Origin: Macrotrachela quadricornifera
Lineage: Eukaryota > Rotifera > Eurotatoria > Philodinida > Philodinidae
Length of the DNA: 64,000 nt
Reading direction: 5' to 3'
Assembly: GCA_022393335.1 (NCBI GenBank)
Contig: JAJEKB010020622.1
Location: 28,732 to 92,731, forward strand
The position numbers were made by a program, and so were the translations under genes. The notes under the pieces were generated by a model. It had not been told where the DNA came from. It worked only from the letters and a program-made list of their open reading frames with translations, and made no database searches. Positions 48,707 through 60,450 of this stretch are shown piece by piece (position 1 is the stretch's first letter; every line of letters begins with the position of its first letter).

Positions 48707-49292
48707 TGTAGATATCAATAATACTACAGACAATTTACATGAGAAGAACAATGATTTAAATTAATATAAAAAATATTAAGGGCCCCCCCCCCCCTCAAAA
48801 AAGTCAGTTTTTCGAGAAAAATCGAAAATTGAGTTTTTAACATAGGAAGATGCGCTGAAGATTCCTCTTTCAGAATATATATGGGTTTTTGAAAAACGAC
48901 CAAATTTTGACAGACTTATGAGGAAAATATGTGCGTCACCTCATGTTTTTCGAGAAATTTTCGCGTTTTTTTGAGATTTTTCAGTTTTTGAAAAACTAGC
49001 TTCTCATTTGCATCAGCAATGGACAAAGTATTCGTATATTAATCATTTAGAAGATAGTGACACCCAAGATAAGGGTCACACTTTTATATTTTATCCTCAA
49101 CACCAGTTATCTGAGTCACGTATATCATACAGACGCTGAGCAAATTTTGAAAAAATTGATTTTTTGTCATTTTAGAGACATTCCGCTAATCTAAAGCAGA
49201 TAAAATATAGTGAAATATATTTATAGGCGTTTTATTGTTTGTAGAAGACTCTTCAGTGAGCAAAAAGAAGAAAAGAGTTGAAAAAATATCAA

Positions 49293-49971
49293 CTAGTTAC
49301 GAAAAAGTTCAACAAATGTATGAAGAGTGAGGATAACGTCCGGTTTCTGTAAATAGTTTTTGTCGTCGATGTCAGATGGATATAAACATCGAATAATTTG
49401 CTTGACTAATGGTGGTAGCTCATATATTTCTTTTTTTTTTGTTTTTCCTTTTTTTTGTCGAATGTTGAAGATAAGCTGGTTAACCTTATTGAAAATTTCT
49501 TGGCGGCATTTTCGATCATGAGGCAAATCGAGTGGATTTGCTTTTGTTAGTGTTAATGACGACAAAGACAAATCGGTTGAATTTGAGTTCGACGCTAGTG
49601 CTAATGTCGATAATGATCTTGTCATAGATTTTACCTTACTAGAAATAAAGAAGAATATTTATTGATATGTAAAATAGACAGATAAGAGGTACATACGCTT
49701 GAACATTACTATTCGTTCCACTATTGACATTTCCTTGAAGTGTTTTATTCAAATCGATGTTATTTGAGTCGTCTGACTCGTCTGAACTGCTCTCGTCGTT
49801 GGTTGTTGTAGTATCAGACTCAGATCCAGTGTTGTTTGTATTTATAAGAGTAATTGATGAACGAACAACATTTTTGGGTTTTAAAATTTCGACGAGGACA
49901 GCAGGCATAATAACATTTTTCTTAACAAATTCACGACATAAGGCGTTGTAACAGATGTCAAAATTATTCAT
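49293..49971 (-). CDS. Second ORF of the TTAA transposon, unknown
   Basis: Two exons: 49971-49697 and 49638-49293, joined in phase (..NVQA, then KVKSMTRSL). About 206 residues. The N-terminal part (CYNALCREFVKKNVIMPAVL) is hydrophobic/helical, followed by an acidic Ser/Thr/Asp low-complexity linker (SESDTTTTNDESSSDESDDS). A basic helical C-terminal block follows, with DRKCRQEIFNKVNQL, KKKEIYELPPLVKQI and a TLHTFVELFRN end. No known domain recognised. Its location inside the element and its orientation with the transposase suggest an accessory or DNA-binding partner. Confidence 0.6.
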
Positions 49972-50196
49972 TTTATCTAGAAATTGTATAGAAAAAAGGA
50001 AACGCGTCAGAAATATATTAATTATATAATTATGTTATTTATATTTATAGTGGTAATCTAGTTTAGTTCAGGAAAAAATAGAGATGATGATACATATTTT
50101 TATTAAGAATAAAGAGGTTCTAACAAATGAAAAAAGATCATAAATAAACAAACAAGTAGAAAAACAATAAAAGAAAACTATGTTCAATAGAAAAAA

Positions 50197-52530
50197 TCAA
50201 TAGGCTCCAGATACATATGAATCGTCTAATGATTCATCATCATTAACACCAAGACTCATACGATCACCTCGTGGTGAATCCAATGTTTCATTAGTTAATT
50301 TTGATTTTTTTTCGTTTTTTTTCTTTTTTTTTTGTGTTCATAATATACACGACGTTCATCAAGTCTTCTCATTGCAGCTGTCGTATAAAAACCACTGCCA
50401 CCTAAATAGAAATAATAGTGTATCGTATATCAAATTTATAAACATTTTTACCTGTTATTTCAGCTATAACTGGTATAATTGATTGATTCCCATCATTATA
50501 TGATAATACAGCAATTGCAGCACATAAATCGACGACTGCACCAGTAGCATATCGATTCTTTGGGGCCAAGCTCCATAAAACAGCATGAAAACTTTCATTC
50601 GCGTTTTGAGAGCTGCCATTGATGACCTTTTTTAGAGTATCAGCTAAATAATAAATAATCTCGTAATGATGTATAATGTTTTGAAGAACTCACGGTGAGC
50701 CAATTCATCAAACACCGGTCGAATTGCTTTCATAATACCTAACGGTAAACTGTGCCGATCATGATCATATTCTTCCCCTAAATGTATGAAATAAAATCTC
50801 GAAAAGTATTAATTTTTTATTACCTTTTTCTAATGCTTTTAAATATCCACAGTAGGTTAGTGAACACCATTCGTGATGTGGATCTGAGTTCGACGAAGAC
50901 TACAATAAAATGTCTTTTATTTATAAAACCTTTTTTATTTTTACTTACTTTGTGTTTCCATATTGCCCAAACTGCGCGAACCATTTCGTCTAGATTTGTT
51001 TTGTTTCGCACAATAGCTTGACGATAATAATGTTTAAAATTAACCATCATTTCTAGGAAAAAAACAGCAATTAGTTAGAATAGAGCAGAATTTATACTAA
51101 CTTTGTGTCATTCGACCTTGACCACGTATACCAAGTTTACCATCAATCTTGGTTTTCTTCAGATCGTCTGCTATTTTTTGTAGACGGTTCAGCATCTTCT
51201 TTGAAAAATGGTTCACATCTTCTATTTTCATAATTGATGCATCTTTATATGGAGGATCACTCATTAATTTAGAGATAACTTTTGCATCACCGTCTCCAAT
51301 ATAACTATAAATAGATAATGTATAAAAAAAGAGTTCGATATAGTGTTATTTACTTTGTATATTGAACGTTGTACAAACTCTCGGAGCGGGCAAATAAAAG
51401 ATACATTCCATTGACCTCCATAGAACCTAAATAAAAGAATAGTTAAATAAGAAACTTTTGAATGAAATTCTACCTGATGAACCGGTGTGAGTTGCTTCAC
51501 ATTCATGTTTGTTTTTTACTTCCGAATATTTTTTTGGATCTGAATGTTTGACGCTGAGTAAACCTGTACAGATGGAGCAATTTTTTGATAATCTTTCCAA
51601 ATCCAATACCTGCAAAACTCAAAACGATAGTATATAGAAATATATTTATCTAATGTATACTTTTGCATTGGAACAGCTAGACATTACTGCTACGACTCCA
51701 TGTAAACTTGAAAACCCACGTTTTTGCCAAGTGCCATCACCACTAACAGTAATTTTACGTTCATTTGATTGACCACAAGCTTCTTCTACAGCCTTCTCCA
51801 TTGAATTAAGCTTGTGTGATTCAAATGCGGGAAGCAAATATGTAATGGTGCGAGAAAAATGATCATCATCAATGGGAGGTGATACATTTAAAGCAGCACA
51901 AAGTTTGAATAGACCTTGATGACCAATACCGGCAAAATTTGCACCTAGATATCAGATAAATTTATCTATTACTATAGTATTAAGAATAGACTTACCAATC
52001 GCACTTCGAATATTGATGTCTCTTTTAGATGTTTTTGGGCATTGTTTAGATGTATTGATCTTAATTTCATTTGAGCAGTGGCACGTGAACACCAGAGAAC
52101 AATATAATCCTACAATATATATGTAATTATTAAGTTTTACTCGAGAGAAAACAACACAAACAGTACCTTCGCGTTTTGAAACAGACATATCACCATTCCA
52201 TATTGACTTGCATGATATACAGATACTTTGTTCCATTAATTCCAACAAAAACGAGTTGTGAATTATCTGGTAATAATCATTCGGATCTTCATCAGTATCT
52301 GTGTGTTGCTGTTCAAGAAAGTTTGATAATTTCTGATGCGATGGACCGGTAAATGGACGAGTTTTGTACGTAAATTGATCATTGTCAGCTGTTCGATCTG
52401 TATCAGAAATAAGATCATTTTGTAGTTGACTTGTCTTTTTTGTAACACTCTTAACGATTTTTCGCGATGTGAAACTGGTTTGACTGAGCCGGAGCTTTCT
52501 TTCCTTTTTTAAAATCGAATTGCGTGTCAT
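50197..52530 (-). CDS. Mutator/Kolobok-like DDE transposase
   Basis: A multi-exon gene that reads through in order: MTRNSILKKERKLRLSQTSF (N-terminus), CISCKSIWNGD and FTCHCSNEI (paired cysteines, likely zinc-binding), FAGIGHQGLFKLCAALNV, then KITVSGDGTWQKRGFSSLHG with the first catalytic Asp. Next come CSICTGLLSVKH, CEATHTGSSG and YIGDGDAKVI with the second Asp, and SSQNANESFHAVLWSLAPKN with the likely catalytic Glu. It ends DDESLDDSYVSGAY. The SGDGTW, GSSG-ME, YIGDGD and NES motifs are those of the Mutator-like transposase domain found in many metazoan genomes. Introns are about 50-70 bp. No stop or frameshift seen. Confidence 0.8.
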
Positions 52531-53416
52531 TTACAACAATATAACCGTAGAATAATTAAAAAATCTAGAAAATAGGAAGTGATAAAATAATACCTTGTTG
52601 CTGAGAAAACATGAATTACTCTAATTATAATTCATTTGTAGCGTCTCTCTCAATTTTCTCCCGAAAAAAATACGATTTTTTATTTTTTTCAGAAAATATT
52701 TCGATATAAAAAAATGTTACTCATCCGAAAAAGGGGAGAGCCAAGCCATCACAGCATGACAGATGACGCTAGCTGATAGTGTGTGTTACGCGCTTTAAAA
52801 AACTCCAATGAAATATATTGAAAACATACCATTTTAATACGATTTTTTTGGATTTACATGAAAAAAATTCGTTTCTAAAACTTGTTTTGCGTTTTTCTCA
52901 GAACATGGTTTTCAGTCACAAAAATTGAAATAACTCCCACATGGTTCAAGCTATACCCGATATTTTTTTTTGTTTTAAAGGTCGCAGTGAGAGGAAACTT
53001 TTCATCCACCAGTTTTTTCAAGATCGATTCCTGGGCTGAGAAAAGTGGAATTTACTGTCGTCAGACCACTGTTTTTTAAGACCTATCTACTAAAATATTC
53101 ATAAAAAATGAACAATACAGAATTTAAAAATTCTGGTGGATGAAAAGTTGCGTACTGACATAAGCTTTAATTTGAAACCACCCCGAGCTCTACATCTCGT
53201 GTTACGACGAAGTTATAAAAATCCTCCTGAAGGCCAAAAATGACCTATAAATGACCTATAAATCGGGTCTAGTACGACCTATAGAGCTGAAATTTTTACC
53301 AGAAGCATTTCTCACTAAGGTCACTCATCCCTGAAAATTTCAGCCCAAACGGACCATTCTAAGTGGGAAATTTTTTCTGAGGGGGGGCCCCCTTAATAAA
53401 TTATACGGTCATTATA

Positions 53417-54151
53417 ATGCCTACTTACAAATCTGTAAAGACAAAATCTATACCTTTAAATATTATGGATCTTCGACATGAAGCATTTTATGATTTTATT
53501 CGACAATTTTCTGCGAAAAAAATTGCAGAATTACTTTCTTTTCAAGAATGCAATGAAGTTGACTCATTTCTTAGATGAGAAGATGTTACTGCTGTTCTTC
53601 AATTGAAATCTGATCAATTAAATGAACCGAAGAAAAACACGTGTTTTACATTAAGTGATGGATCTGTCGGTCTTTTATCAGGTCTTGAATCATCAATCAT
53701 TAGTCTTAAAAAAGTTCTTAAAAAGAAACGAGAATAAATCAATAAACTAGCTGAACGATTTCATGTTATTAATTCTTCAATTTCATTAGGTACAAGCTCG
53801 ACGTTGATCATTCCAACACAAAATGCTTCATCAATATTTCTTCCTTCAACTCATACATCTTCTCCTTCACATGCATCTACACTTCCTGATTCATTGAATA
53901 TTTCATCATCTAATTCTCGAACTACATTTGATCCTCTTACAGAGGAAATAACAAATAGAATTATACGAACTATTATTGGTTGGCTTGATAAGAATAAAAA
54001 TGAATTAAACTTAGTAAATACTAATTATAAGGAAGGTGTTGATTTTCGATTAGAATTAAACAGGCGACATTATGGAATTATGATGATTTGTAAATTTGGT
54101 ACAAAAAATTCTATTCAACATAAACAAGGAATTCTTGTAATAAGAAATTGA
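53417..54151 (+). pseudogene. ORF with two in-frame stops, unknown family
   Basis: The ATG at 53417 opens MPTYKSVKTKSIPLNIMDLR and AFYDFIRQFSAKKIAELLSF. A TGA follows (after SFLR), then EDVTAVLQLKSDQLNE and LSDGSVGLLSGLESSI up to KKKRE, then a TAA, and the same frame runs on to 54151 through a Ser/Thr-rich linker to ITNRIIRTIIGWLDKNKNEL. In total 245 codons, no indel. It looks like a genuine helical protein with a Lys-rich coiled segment. Its start lies 21 bp beyond the right TTAA of the transposon, so it belongs to the pre-insertion locus. Family unknown. Confidence 0.5.
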
Positions 54152-55990
54152 TTTATTTAATTCTTAAAATTAGTCAGTGCACTCGCTTCATTGTGTGCTC
54201 ACTCTGTGCATTAAGCTTTTTTGAGGATTTGAATCTTTATCACCTTGTTCAATTATATTAAAACTTCATTTCTATGACGGTTTCTATGTGTATCTGACAT
54301 GTCAAAAGTACAACGATTTAATAAGAATCTTTTCGTCTACTTTTTGTTTCTATATTAGCAAGAATTTAAAAAAAGTTTAACGAAACAAAATCTATCAGTT
54401 GATTTGAAGATTAATCTTCATTATGTATGTTTATTCTACTTATGACGTGTTATGACTAATAATAAATAAAATTTACTTCTCTTACATTTTTTCATATTGT
54501 ATATTTATATTTTCTCTTTGTTGTGTTAAATAAACTGCTGAAGCTTACTTTAATTAATATTAGAAACGCGTGTGTTTTTTCGCTATGCTTGCTAAGAACC
54601 TTACAGAAATTTATCTTATTTTCTTTGTTAGTATGTTCACTTTTCTATGAAAATTTATAAGTCAAGCCAACAAATCCTTCTGATTGTCCAACACAGATAA
54701 CTATGATTGCTATGAAAGCTTCAGCTAACTGTTTTTCAATATAAAAAGATGTAGACAATCAATGACAATCAGGGGTGTCCCGATTGGGGGGCGTCTTTGT
54801 CCGTGTAATTTTTGAATACATGTGCTAGCTCCAGCCTTTTTCTTTTAGGGATCCGAATATTACGTGATCAAATTTTTGATTTTGATCCCCTTCTAGGAAC
54901 ACCCCTGATAACAATCATTGGCAATCATTGACAATCATTAGCTATCTTTGACAATCAATAGGCAATCAAAGCAATCTGGGCAATCAAAAATTCGGCTTTT
55001 TCTCCCTTGATAAACGATATAAAACAGCAGAAAGAGAAAAAAAACAAAAGATATGACTAAGTCACAAAAGCAGAAATTTCATACTCCAACAGAAAATATT
55101 CATGATTCTCTGAATCCATTGTTATCACTTTTTGATTTCATTCTACACTTCGCATCATTCTCTCTCTATCGAAGACCTGTAGCTATAGTATCAAATCTTT
55201 CTCGGTATTCATGATATATTCTCTGTTGTTTATAAACAGACAACTTCTGTCGAAATAAAGTATACAAAAATCCACCGACTCAGATGCGAGAGTGACCTTG
55301 CAAAAAATTCCCTCTCTTTTCAATATTTCATGTGTTTCACTTTTTTGTCAGTAAACTTACCGAATGTATTTTGTTTTAAAAATTAGTTGATAAATACTAA
55401 TTGTAAAGAAGTATTTATCAGTTGAATCTAAAACTGCTCTTTAAATCAGTTCTCAAAAAAAAAAAACATTCAGAAACTTATTCGAGCATTCGTCAATGTA
55501 AAGTCATTATCATTAGAATGATATCAAGATGAAAAACAACACAAAGAATAAAAAGAAGAGAAATAAGAGAACCAAAAAAGCTGATAACACAAGCTATAAA
55601 ATGTATAACATAACTACATGTCTTAAAACCAATATATTTAATGAAATGATTTCTGTTCTTCGAGTAATTTCTAGTCAAATATACTGGTATTAAGATATGC
55701 AGTTATTTTGTACATCTTATATTTTCTGCTATTGTCACATTTTTGGTTCTCTTCTTTTTATTCTTTGTGTTGTTTCGGTCCGAGTCATTAGTTATCAGTC
55801 GATTGAGACGACAAAAAGCAGCAAAGTCACCATCACCATCGGATTGCCTCTATGAACGAATAAAATGCACAAAAACGATCCTTATCTTTTGTAATTTCGT
55901 CTTCTTCATTGAATAAAAAACTCATGAATCGAGAAAAGAACGGAAATATTTTCTTAAACATACATTTTTGATAAAAAGATATTCTGACTC
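54152..55990. other. Intergenic with a GACAATCATT short repeat and a MITE
   Basis: At 54748-54990 a loose 10-11 bp repeat (GACAATCATT) surrounds a MITE. The rest is AT-rich with no exon recognised. Confidence 0.45.
54770..54907. repeat. 138-bp hAT-type MITE
   Basis: CAGGGGTGTCCC at 54770 is inverted at the right end (GGAACACCCCTG, to 54907). Flanking 8-mers ATGACAAT (54762-54769) and ATAACAAT (54908-54915) differ by one base, fitting an 8-bp hAT target duplication. The surrounding GACAATC repeat weakens this inference. Confidence 0.65.
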
Positions 55991-55994
55991 ATAC

Positions 55995-56070
55995 GTTTCA
56001 AAAAGTTGGGGAAATTTTTCAGATTTTTTGTGTGCTGCAGAGAATCTACGGCAGATTCTGCAGGCCTGGG
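55995..56070. repeat. Terminal fragment of the CAGAGG-MITE family
   Basis: Contains GGGGAAATTTTTCAGATTTT followed by CTGCAGAGAATCTACGGCAG and ATTCTGCAG, like the ends of the 30664-31416 element. Only one end is visible. Confidence 0.4.
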
Positions 56071-56351
56071 TCTGGTACGAATTTTAGACCTGACGGTTAT
56101 CGGTCTGTTTTATTTAGTTTCTGCTTCTACTGTAGAAATATTGTCAAGATTTTCGCTATGAATCTTAATAGTATGTCGTAGAGAATACATTGGGAAGATT
56201 CGGCAGATACTGACTAGTGGTATAGCAAGGATGTGATGGGAGAGAGTCCAGCTCCCTCCAAAGATCGTTGCGTATCCCTATCCTAAGACTGGAATGATCT
56301 AGCATTAAAATAGTGAAATATGCTGCTTTTGAACTTCAAAATGGATTTTAA

Positions 56352-56586
56352 TCCTTTGACCGTCGCCGCCGTTTATAAACGTCGGAAACCTCATCTTTGA
56401 ACTAACTAAAGTAATCATTCATAACGTATGCCTTTTACACACACACTTGCATAAAAAGAAACGTTAAACAGCTTGAGCTTCAGAATCCACCATTTTATTA
56501 AGGTACACTATAGAATTATTCTATAAAAAGCGAGTACATTTTCTGCAAAACCGTTTCTTCCTTTTCTTAAGTCGGCGGTCAAAGGG
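56352..56586. repeat. 235-bp TTAA-flanked piggyBac-like MITE
   Basis: The left end is TCCTTTGACCGTCGCCGCC and the right end GTCGGCGGTCAAAGGG, which are inverted. TTAA flanks both ends (56348-56351 and 56587-56590). CCCTTTGAC-type ends with TTAA are typical of piggyBac-family elements. Non-coding. Confidence 0.7.
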
Positions 56587-56986
56587 TTAATGCTCTGCAG
56601 AAAAAACTTCTGGGGGCTGACTTCACTCCAGAAAAAAATTCCTGGTTCCGTCACTATTCCTGCACATATCATAGATATCACTATCGAAAGGAAAAAATGG
56701 TATAGATCAAAATTTTAGACTGAGTGATCCAATCTGGTCTGATTTGTTCAGATTGGTATTGTAACTCTTGTAATTCTAAATCATGGTGAAAAATAATTAT
56801 TAACACAACTTGATTTTGAACTTAGTTCGTCTCTTTCTTTTTGTTTTTAATTTTTATAAATTATTTTGTTTGAATTAAATAGAATATTCATTAGCAATTC
56901 ATTTTCTTTGTTATTATCTACGTTTTTTATCTTTTCATTTTATCATTTATTCTTTATCAAAATATATGATTGAATGTGTTTTATGA

Positions 56987-57238
56987 GATGATACATTATC
57001 TGCAGCAACATTATTATTAGCATTAAAATTTACACGTCAATTTGATAATCCACAAATAGTTAAACGTTTTTATAAACATCAACCATATAAATGTGATGAA
57101 TTAGATAAATGTACGGACCAAATTCTTAAACTTATGCAACATGTACCACGATCTGTATATCATACAAATGTACGAGAAAAATACAAACGAGGTGAATTTG
57201 ATCGTGTTGCTAACTATCAATACAGTAATGATCTTGGT
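56987..57238 (+). pseudogene. Cyclin A/B-type C-terminal exon, isolated
   Basis: An open exon ending at a strong GTAAGT donor (57239) encodes LSAATLLLALKFTRQFDNPQ, then KRFYKHQPYKCDELDKCTDQ, then HVPRSVYHTNVREKYKRGEF and DRVANYQ. It fits the C-terminal cyclin box of A/B cyclins (AAA-LALK, then Y--EL--C, then REKYK-SKF--V). The start is uncertain; ATGAG just upstream could be a weak acceptor, and an in-frame TGA at 56984-56986 precedes it. No other cyclin exon is seen in the 2 kb upstream. A fragment is likely. Confidence 0.55.
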
Positions 57239-57299
57239 AAGTTATTTACAATTATATCATATTTCTGACTGTTCATTTCTTTATTTTAGTGGTATCTGT

Positions 57300-59199
57300 G
57301 TCGTAGAATAATGATAATAATAACAACAACAACAACAATGTGCATGATCTTTGTTGTCTAGTTTATTTAAAGAGGTTGTATAAAAGAAATCTTTCTTTGT
57401 TCTTATTTGATTTCTTCCTCAGATATATATTTTTTTTCTTCTTGTTATTGATAGTTATTTGTTTTTCTTTTTCTGTTGTTGTTATTATTACTTGTTATGA
57501 CGGTGTGCCAGAAATCTCAAAGTTCAATTTTTTTTCAAAAATATTTCTCTGTGAACCTACGTTCCTCTATATAGTATAAGAAAGGTCATAGAAACAATAT
57601 TAAAGTATGAAAAAATAAAATGATCTGTAAGAGAAAAGTTATGGTTTTGTTTTTTTGTCGACAATTAATTCAATAGATAAATAACAGTAAAATATTAATG
57701 TATGTTTTTCATTAATGAACAAAGTTGAAATATGAAATAGATTTGAGTATGCAAGACAATAGCATGTTTTGACAGTATAAACGAGATGTTGAGAAAAAGT
57801 TGATGAGATATTGAAGATAGTGTGTATGATTTTGATGTATGAATAGCCCTTAAATTAGGTGTTTGAAAAAGTGAAGCTTAACCATCAATTTACAGCGAAG
57901 ATGTCTTTAGTGCAGAGTGAACGATAGGGAGAATAATGACATGATTGCTGAATTTCATTATCAAAATGTTTTGCAACTTTAATTGTTAGATCATGATGAT
58001 CATCTAAACAAATTAGAATTTGATGTATAGCTTTCTTTCAACATTAATACCTAGTTATATGAGATTCACTACTTTTAACTGTATTGAATACGGTTAAAAC
58101 AATAGTCGTTTTTCATTGTTCGTTTTTAAATAATGCTGAGAGTTCATCAACAAATTCTTGTCGTTTATCAGACACAATATTACCACGTTGTTGAACAACA
58201 AATAATATTAGATTTGATACTTAACCCACCCGCCACGATGAGATCCATCGGTGAGTCTCACTTAAAAAAGTTGGATTTTGTATTTATTTCTGAAGAGTTT
58301 TATACTGCCTTTTAGTCGCGATATTTCGTAAATATCTATGCAAAGCTATTTATAATAGAGCGTGAGTGTAAGTCCGAGTGCTATGAGAAGACTCATAGGC
58401 ACTCCTACTCAATCTATTCAGCATTGATGCGGATTTCCAAGGAGGTTACGCAATGCATTTCAGTCATAACTCGAATAGAAAATGTACTATCCGATTGTTT
58501 TGCATTTAAACAAGTTCTATTGTGAGCTAAAGAACGTTCTAACACAATAGATTTGTTGCTAGAATCAAATGAATGTATGAAAATACTCTTGTTGGAAAAT
58601 GAGAGTTGTTTTTTGAAAATGGCTAAACGATGCTTAAATAAAATTTTGCTCTTTGTATATTATTAGTTTTCAACTATAATTTGTGCAATCTATTGTTCTC
58701 AATCTGTACGTTTAAATGGACAGAATAGAAACAATCTATGAAAAGTAAAATGAATTCTTGAAAAATTTATTTTTCTTTTCTTTTCTATATCCAATTCTTT
58801 ATTATTTAATTGACAGGAAAAAATCATGATTCATTTGGTTTCTTCCAAGCTTTGCTTATATATAGAAAAATACAAAAAAACCCCACAAACAACTGATGAC
58901 ATTTTTCTTTCTCTAATTGACTGAAACATACAAATTTAAAGCCGTGTCATGCTTCCATCAAATCAAACTGCACTACCTATTTTCCGTACGTATTTATAAT
59001 GTTGTAAAGTGAACGACAAATTTATAGGGTCTTTTTATATGTCATCATTTTTATCGTTGTTGAAGAACAGAGAACGTTTCGAAAACATCCCATTAGATTC
59101 AGATTTAAAGTTAAGAGAAAATTTTATAATTTAGCTCAAACAAAGCAATCAGTGAGACAAACTCTGTTCAACATGAAAAGTTCAAAATTCCACTTTCTC
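57300..59199. other. Intergenic and gene debris
   Basis: Apart from the PSMG2 fragment, AT-rich sequence without a recognised exon. Confidence 0.4.
58125..58222 (-). pseudogene. Second PSMG2 exon-3 fragment
   Basis: About 95 bp closely resembling PSMG2 exon 3 at 42965-43069 (GTTCATCAACAAATTCTTGT and CACGTTGTTGAACAACAAAT correspond base for base with few changes). On the minus strand it reads KSNIILFVVQQRGNIVSDKR, then QEFVDELSALF. It has no flanking splice sites or further PSMG2 sequence. Confidence 0.65.
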
Positions 59200-59202
59200 T
59201 TA

Positions 59203-59825
59203 CGAGGGAACCACTCGAGGTGTAACCTCCCGTTTTCATTGATTCATATCTCATTTAGTTGAGTATATTGAGGTAGTAAAAAGCCAAATGGGATTTTTCC
59301 CCAATCCTCTTCCTTCAAAAGTTATGGTCCTTTTACTGCATTTTTGACCCATTCCTATGTAGTTATCGAAAAAATCAAACTAACGAATTTCGATCTGAAA
59401 TTTTGCTCAAACATGGGTCTTATGACCCTAAGAACATTCTGAAAGTTTCAACTCAAAACAATGTTCCTTTCTCGAGATATTGAATTTTTGAAGAAAAATG
59501 AACTTATCAGTGATAAATCGCAATAACTGAGTTCGCTTAGAATTTCAATATCTCGAGGAAGGAACATTGTTTTGAGTTGAAACTTTCAGAATGTTCTTAG
59601 AGTCATAAGATCCATGTTTGAGCAAAGTTTCAGATCGAAATTCGTTAGTTTGATTTTTTCGATAACTACATAGGAATGGGTCAAAAATGCAGTAAAAGGG
59701 CCATAACTTTTGAAGGAAGAGGATTGGGGAAAAATCCCTTTCGGCTTTTTACTACCTCAATATACTCAACTAAATGAGATATGAATCAATGAACACGGGA
59801 GGTTACACCTCGGGTGGTTCCCTCG
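59203..59825. repeat. Palindromic MITE with TTA duplications (Harbinger/Tourist-like)
   Basis: CGAGGGAACCACTCGAGGTG at 59203 and its inverse at 59825 begin arms of about 285 bp, almost perfectly complementary, with a centre of about 50 bp. TTA flanks both ends (59200-59202 and 59826-59828), as for the 3-bp TWA duplications of PIF/Harbinger elements. Very little arm divergence, so recent. Confidence 0.8.
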
Positions 59826-60450
59826 TTAGAACGTGCCTAGACTAGGTCAACTTGAAATTTTTAGATCCGGATCTGGATTCGTACCCGGCGAGCTCTAGTC
59901 GACACATTATAGGATGACTCATACGTCTTATTCACTTTTTGAAGTACACATAACTCTCAGATTTAAATCCGAGGTTTCCGCATTTATTTTCATCTGACAG
60001 TACGTGTTGCAGTTCGTGATAAAATTGATTATAAATCAAATCTTTATTGAATATAACTAGGTGATCAATAACACTACTGTCCAAATAATAACATAGTACT
60101 CGAACAGACGTCACTTTTAGTATGAATATTCAATTATTCACGATAAAGTAGAGAACAACTTCTAGGATACAGACGGTGAAGAGATAATACTCGACTGAAT
60201 ACTAAATATGTGTCACGTTAAAAAGTTCAAATAATGTTATGCATTAGATAACCTCTATTGTTTCAAGCTGAGATATACATGTTGAACTTCTATAGAAAAG
60301 AGTATCTATGAGAAGTCTATATGCACACATATTATATTTTTGTGAATCCTCTCGATTAATTAAATCATAGTCATAGGTGTTTGATAATTGTATTTCATGA
60401 AAATGTTACATCCGTTTTATGTGAATAATCGATAATTGTTTTTATAGTTT

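Larger units (their letters stand above)
48780..53392. mobile_element. TTAA-flanked DNA transposon with Mutator/Kolobok-like transposase, apparently intact
   Basis: The left terminus is GGGCCCCCCCC-CCCCTCA (48780) and the right terminus TGAGGGGGGGCCCCC (to 53392), inverted to each other. TTAA flanks both (48776-48779 and 53393-53396), matching the four-base target site of Kolobok and piggyBac elements. It carries two minus-strand genes: a transposase (50197-52530) and a smaller ORF (49293-49971). TIRs are short (about 20 bp). I saw no lesion in either gene, so the element may be recent. Confidence 0.8.
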
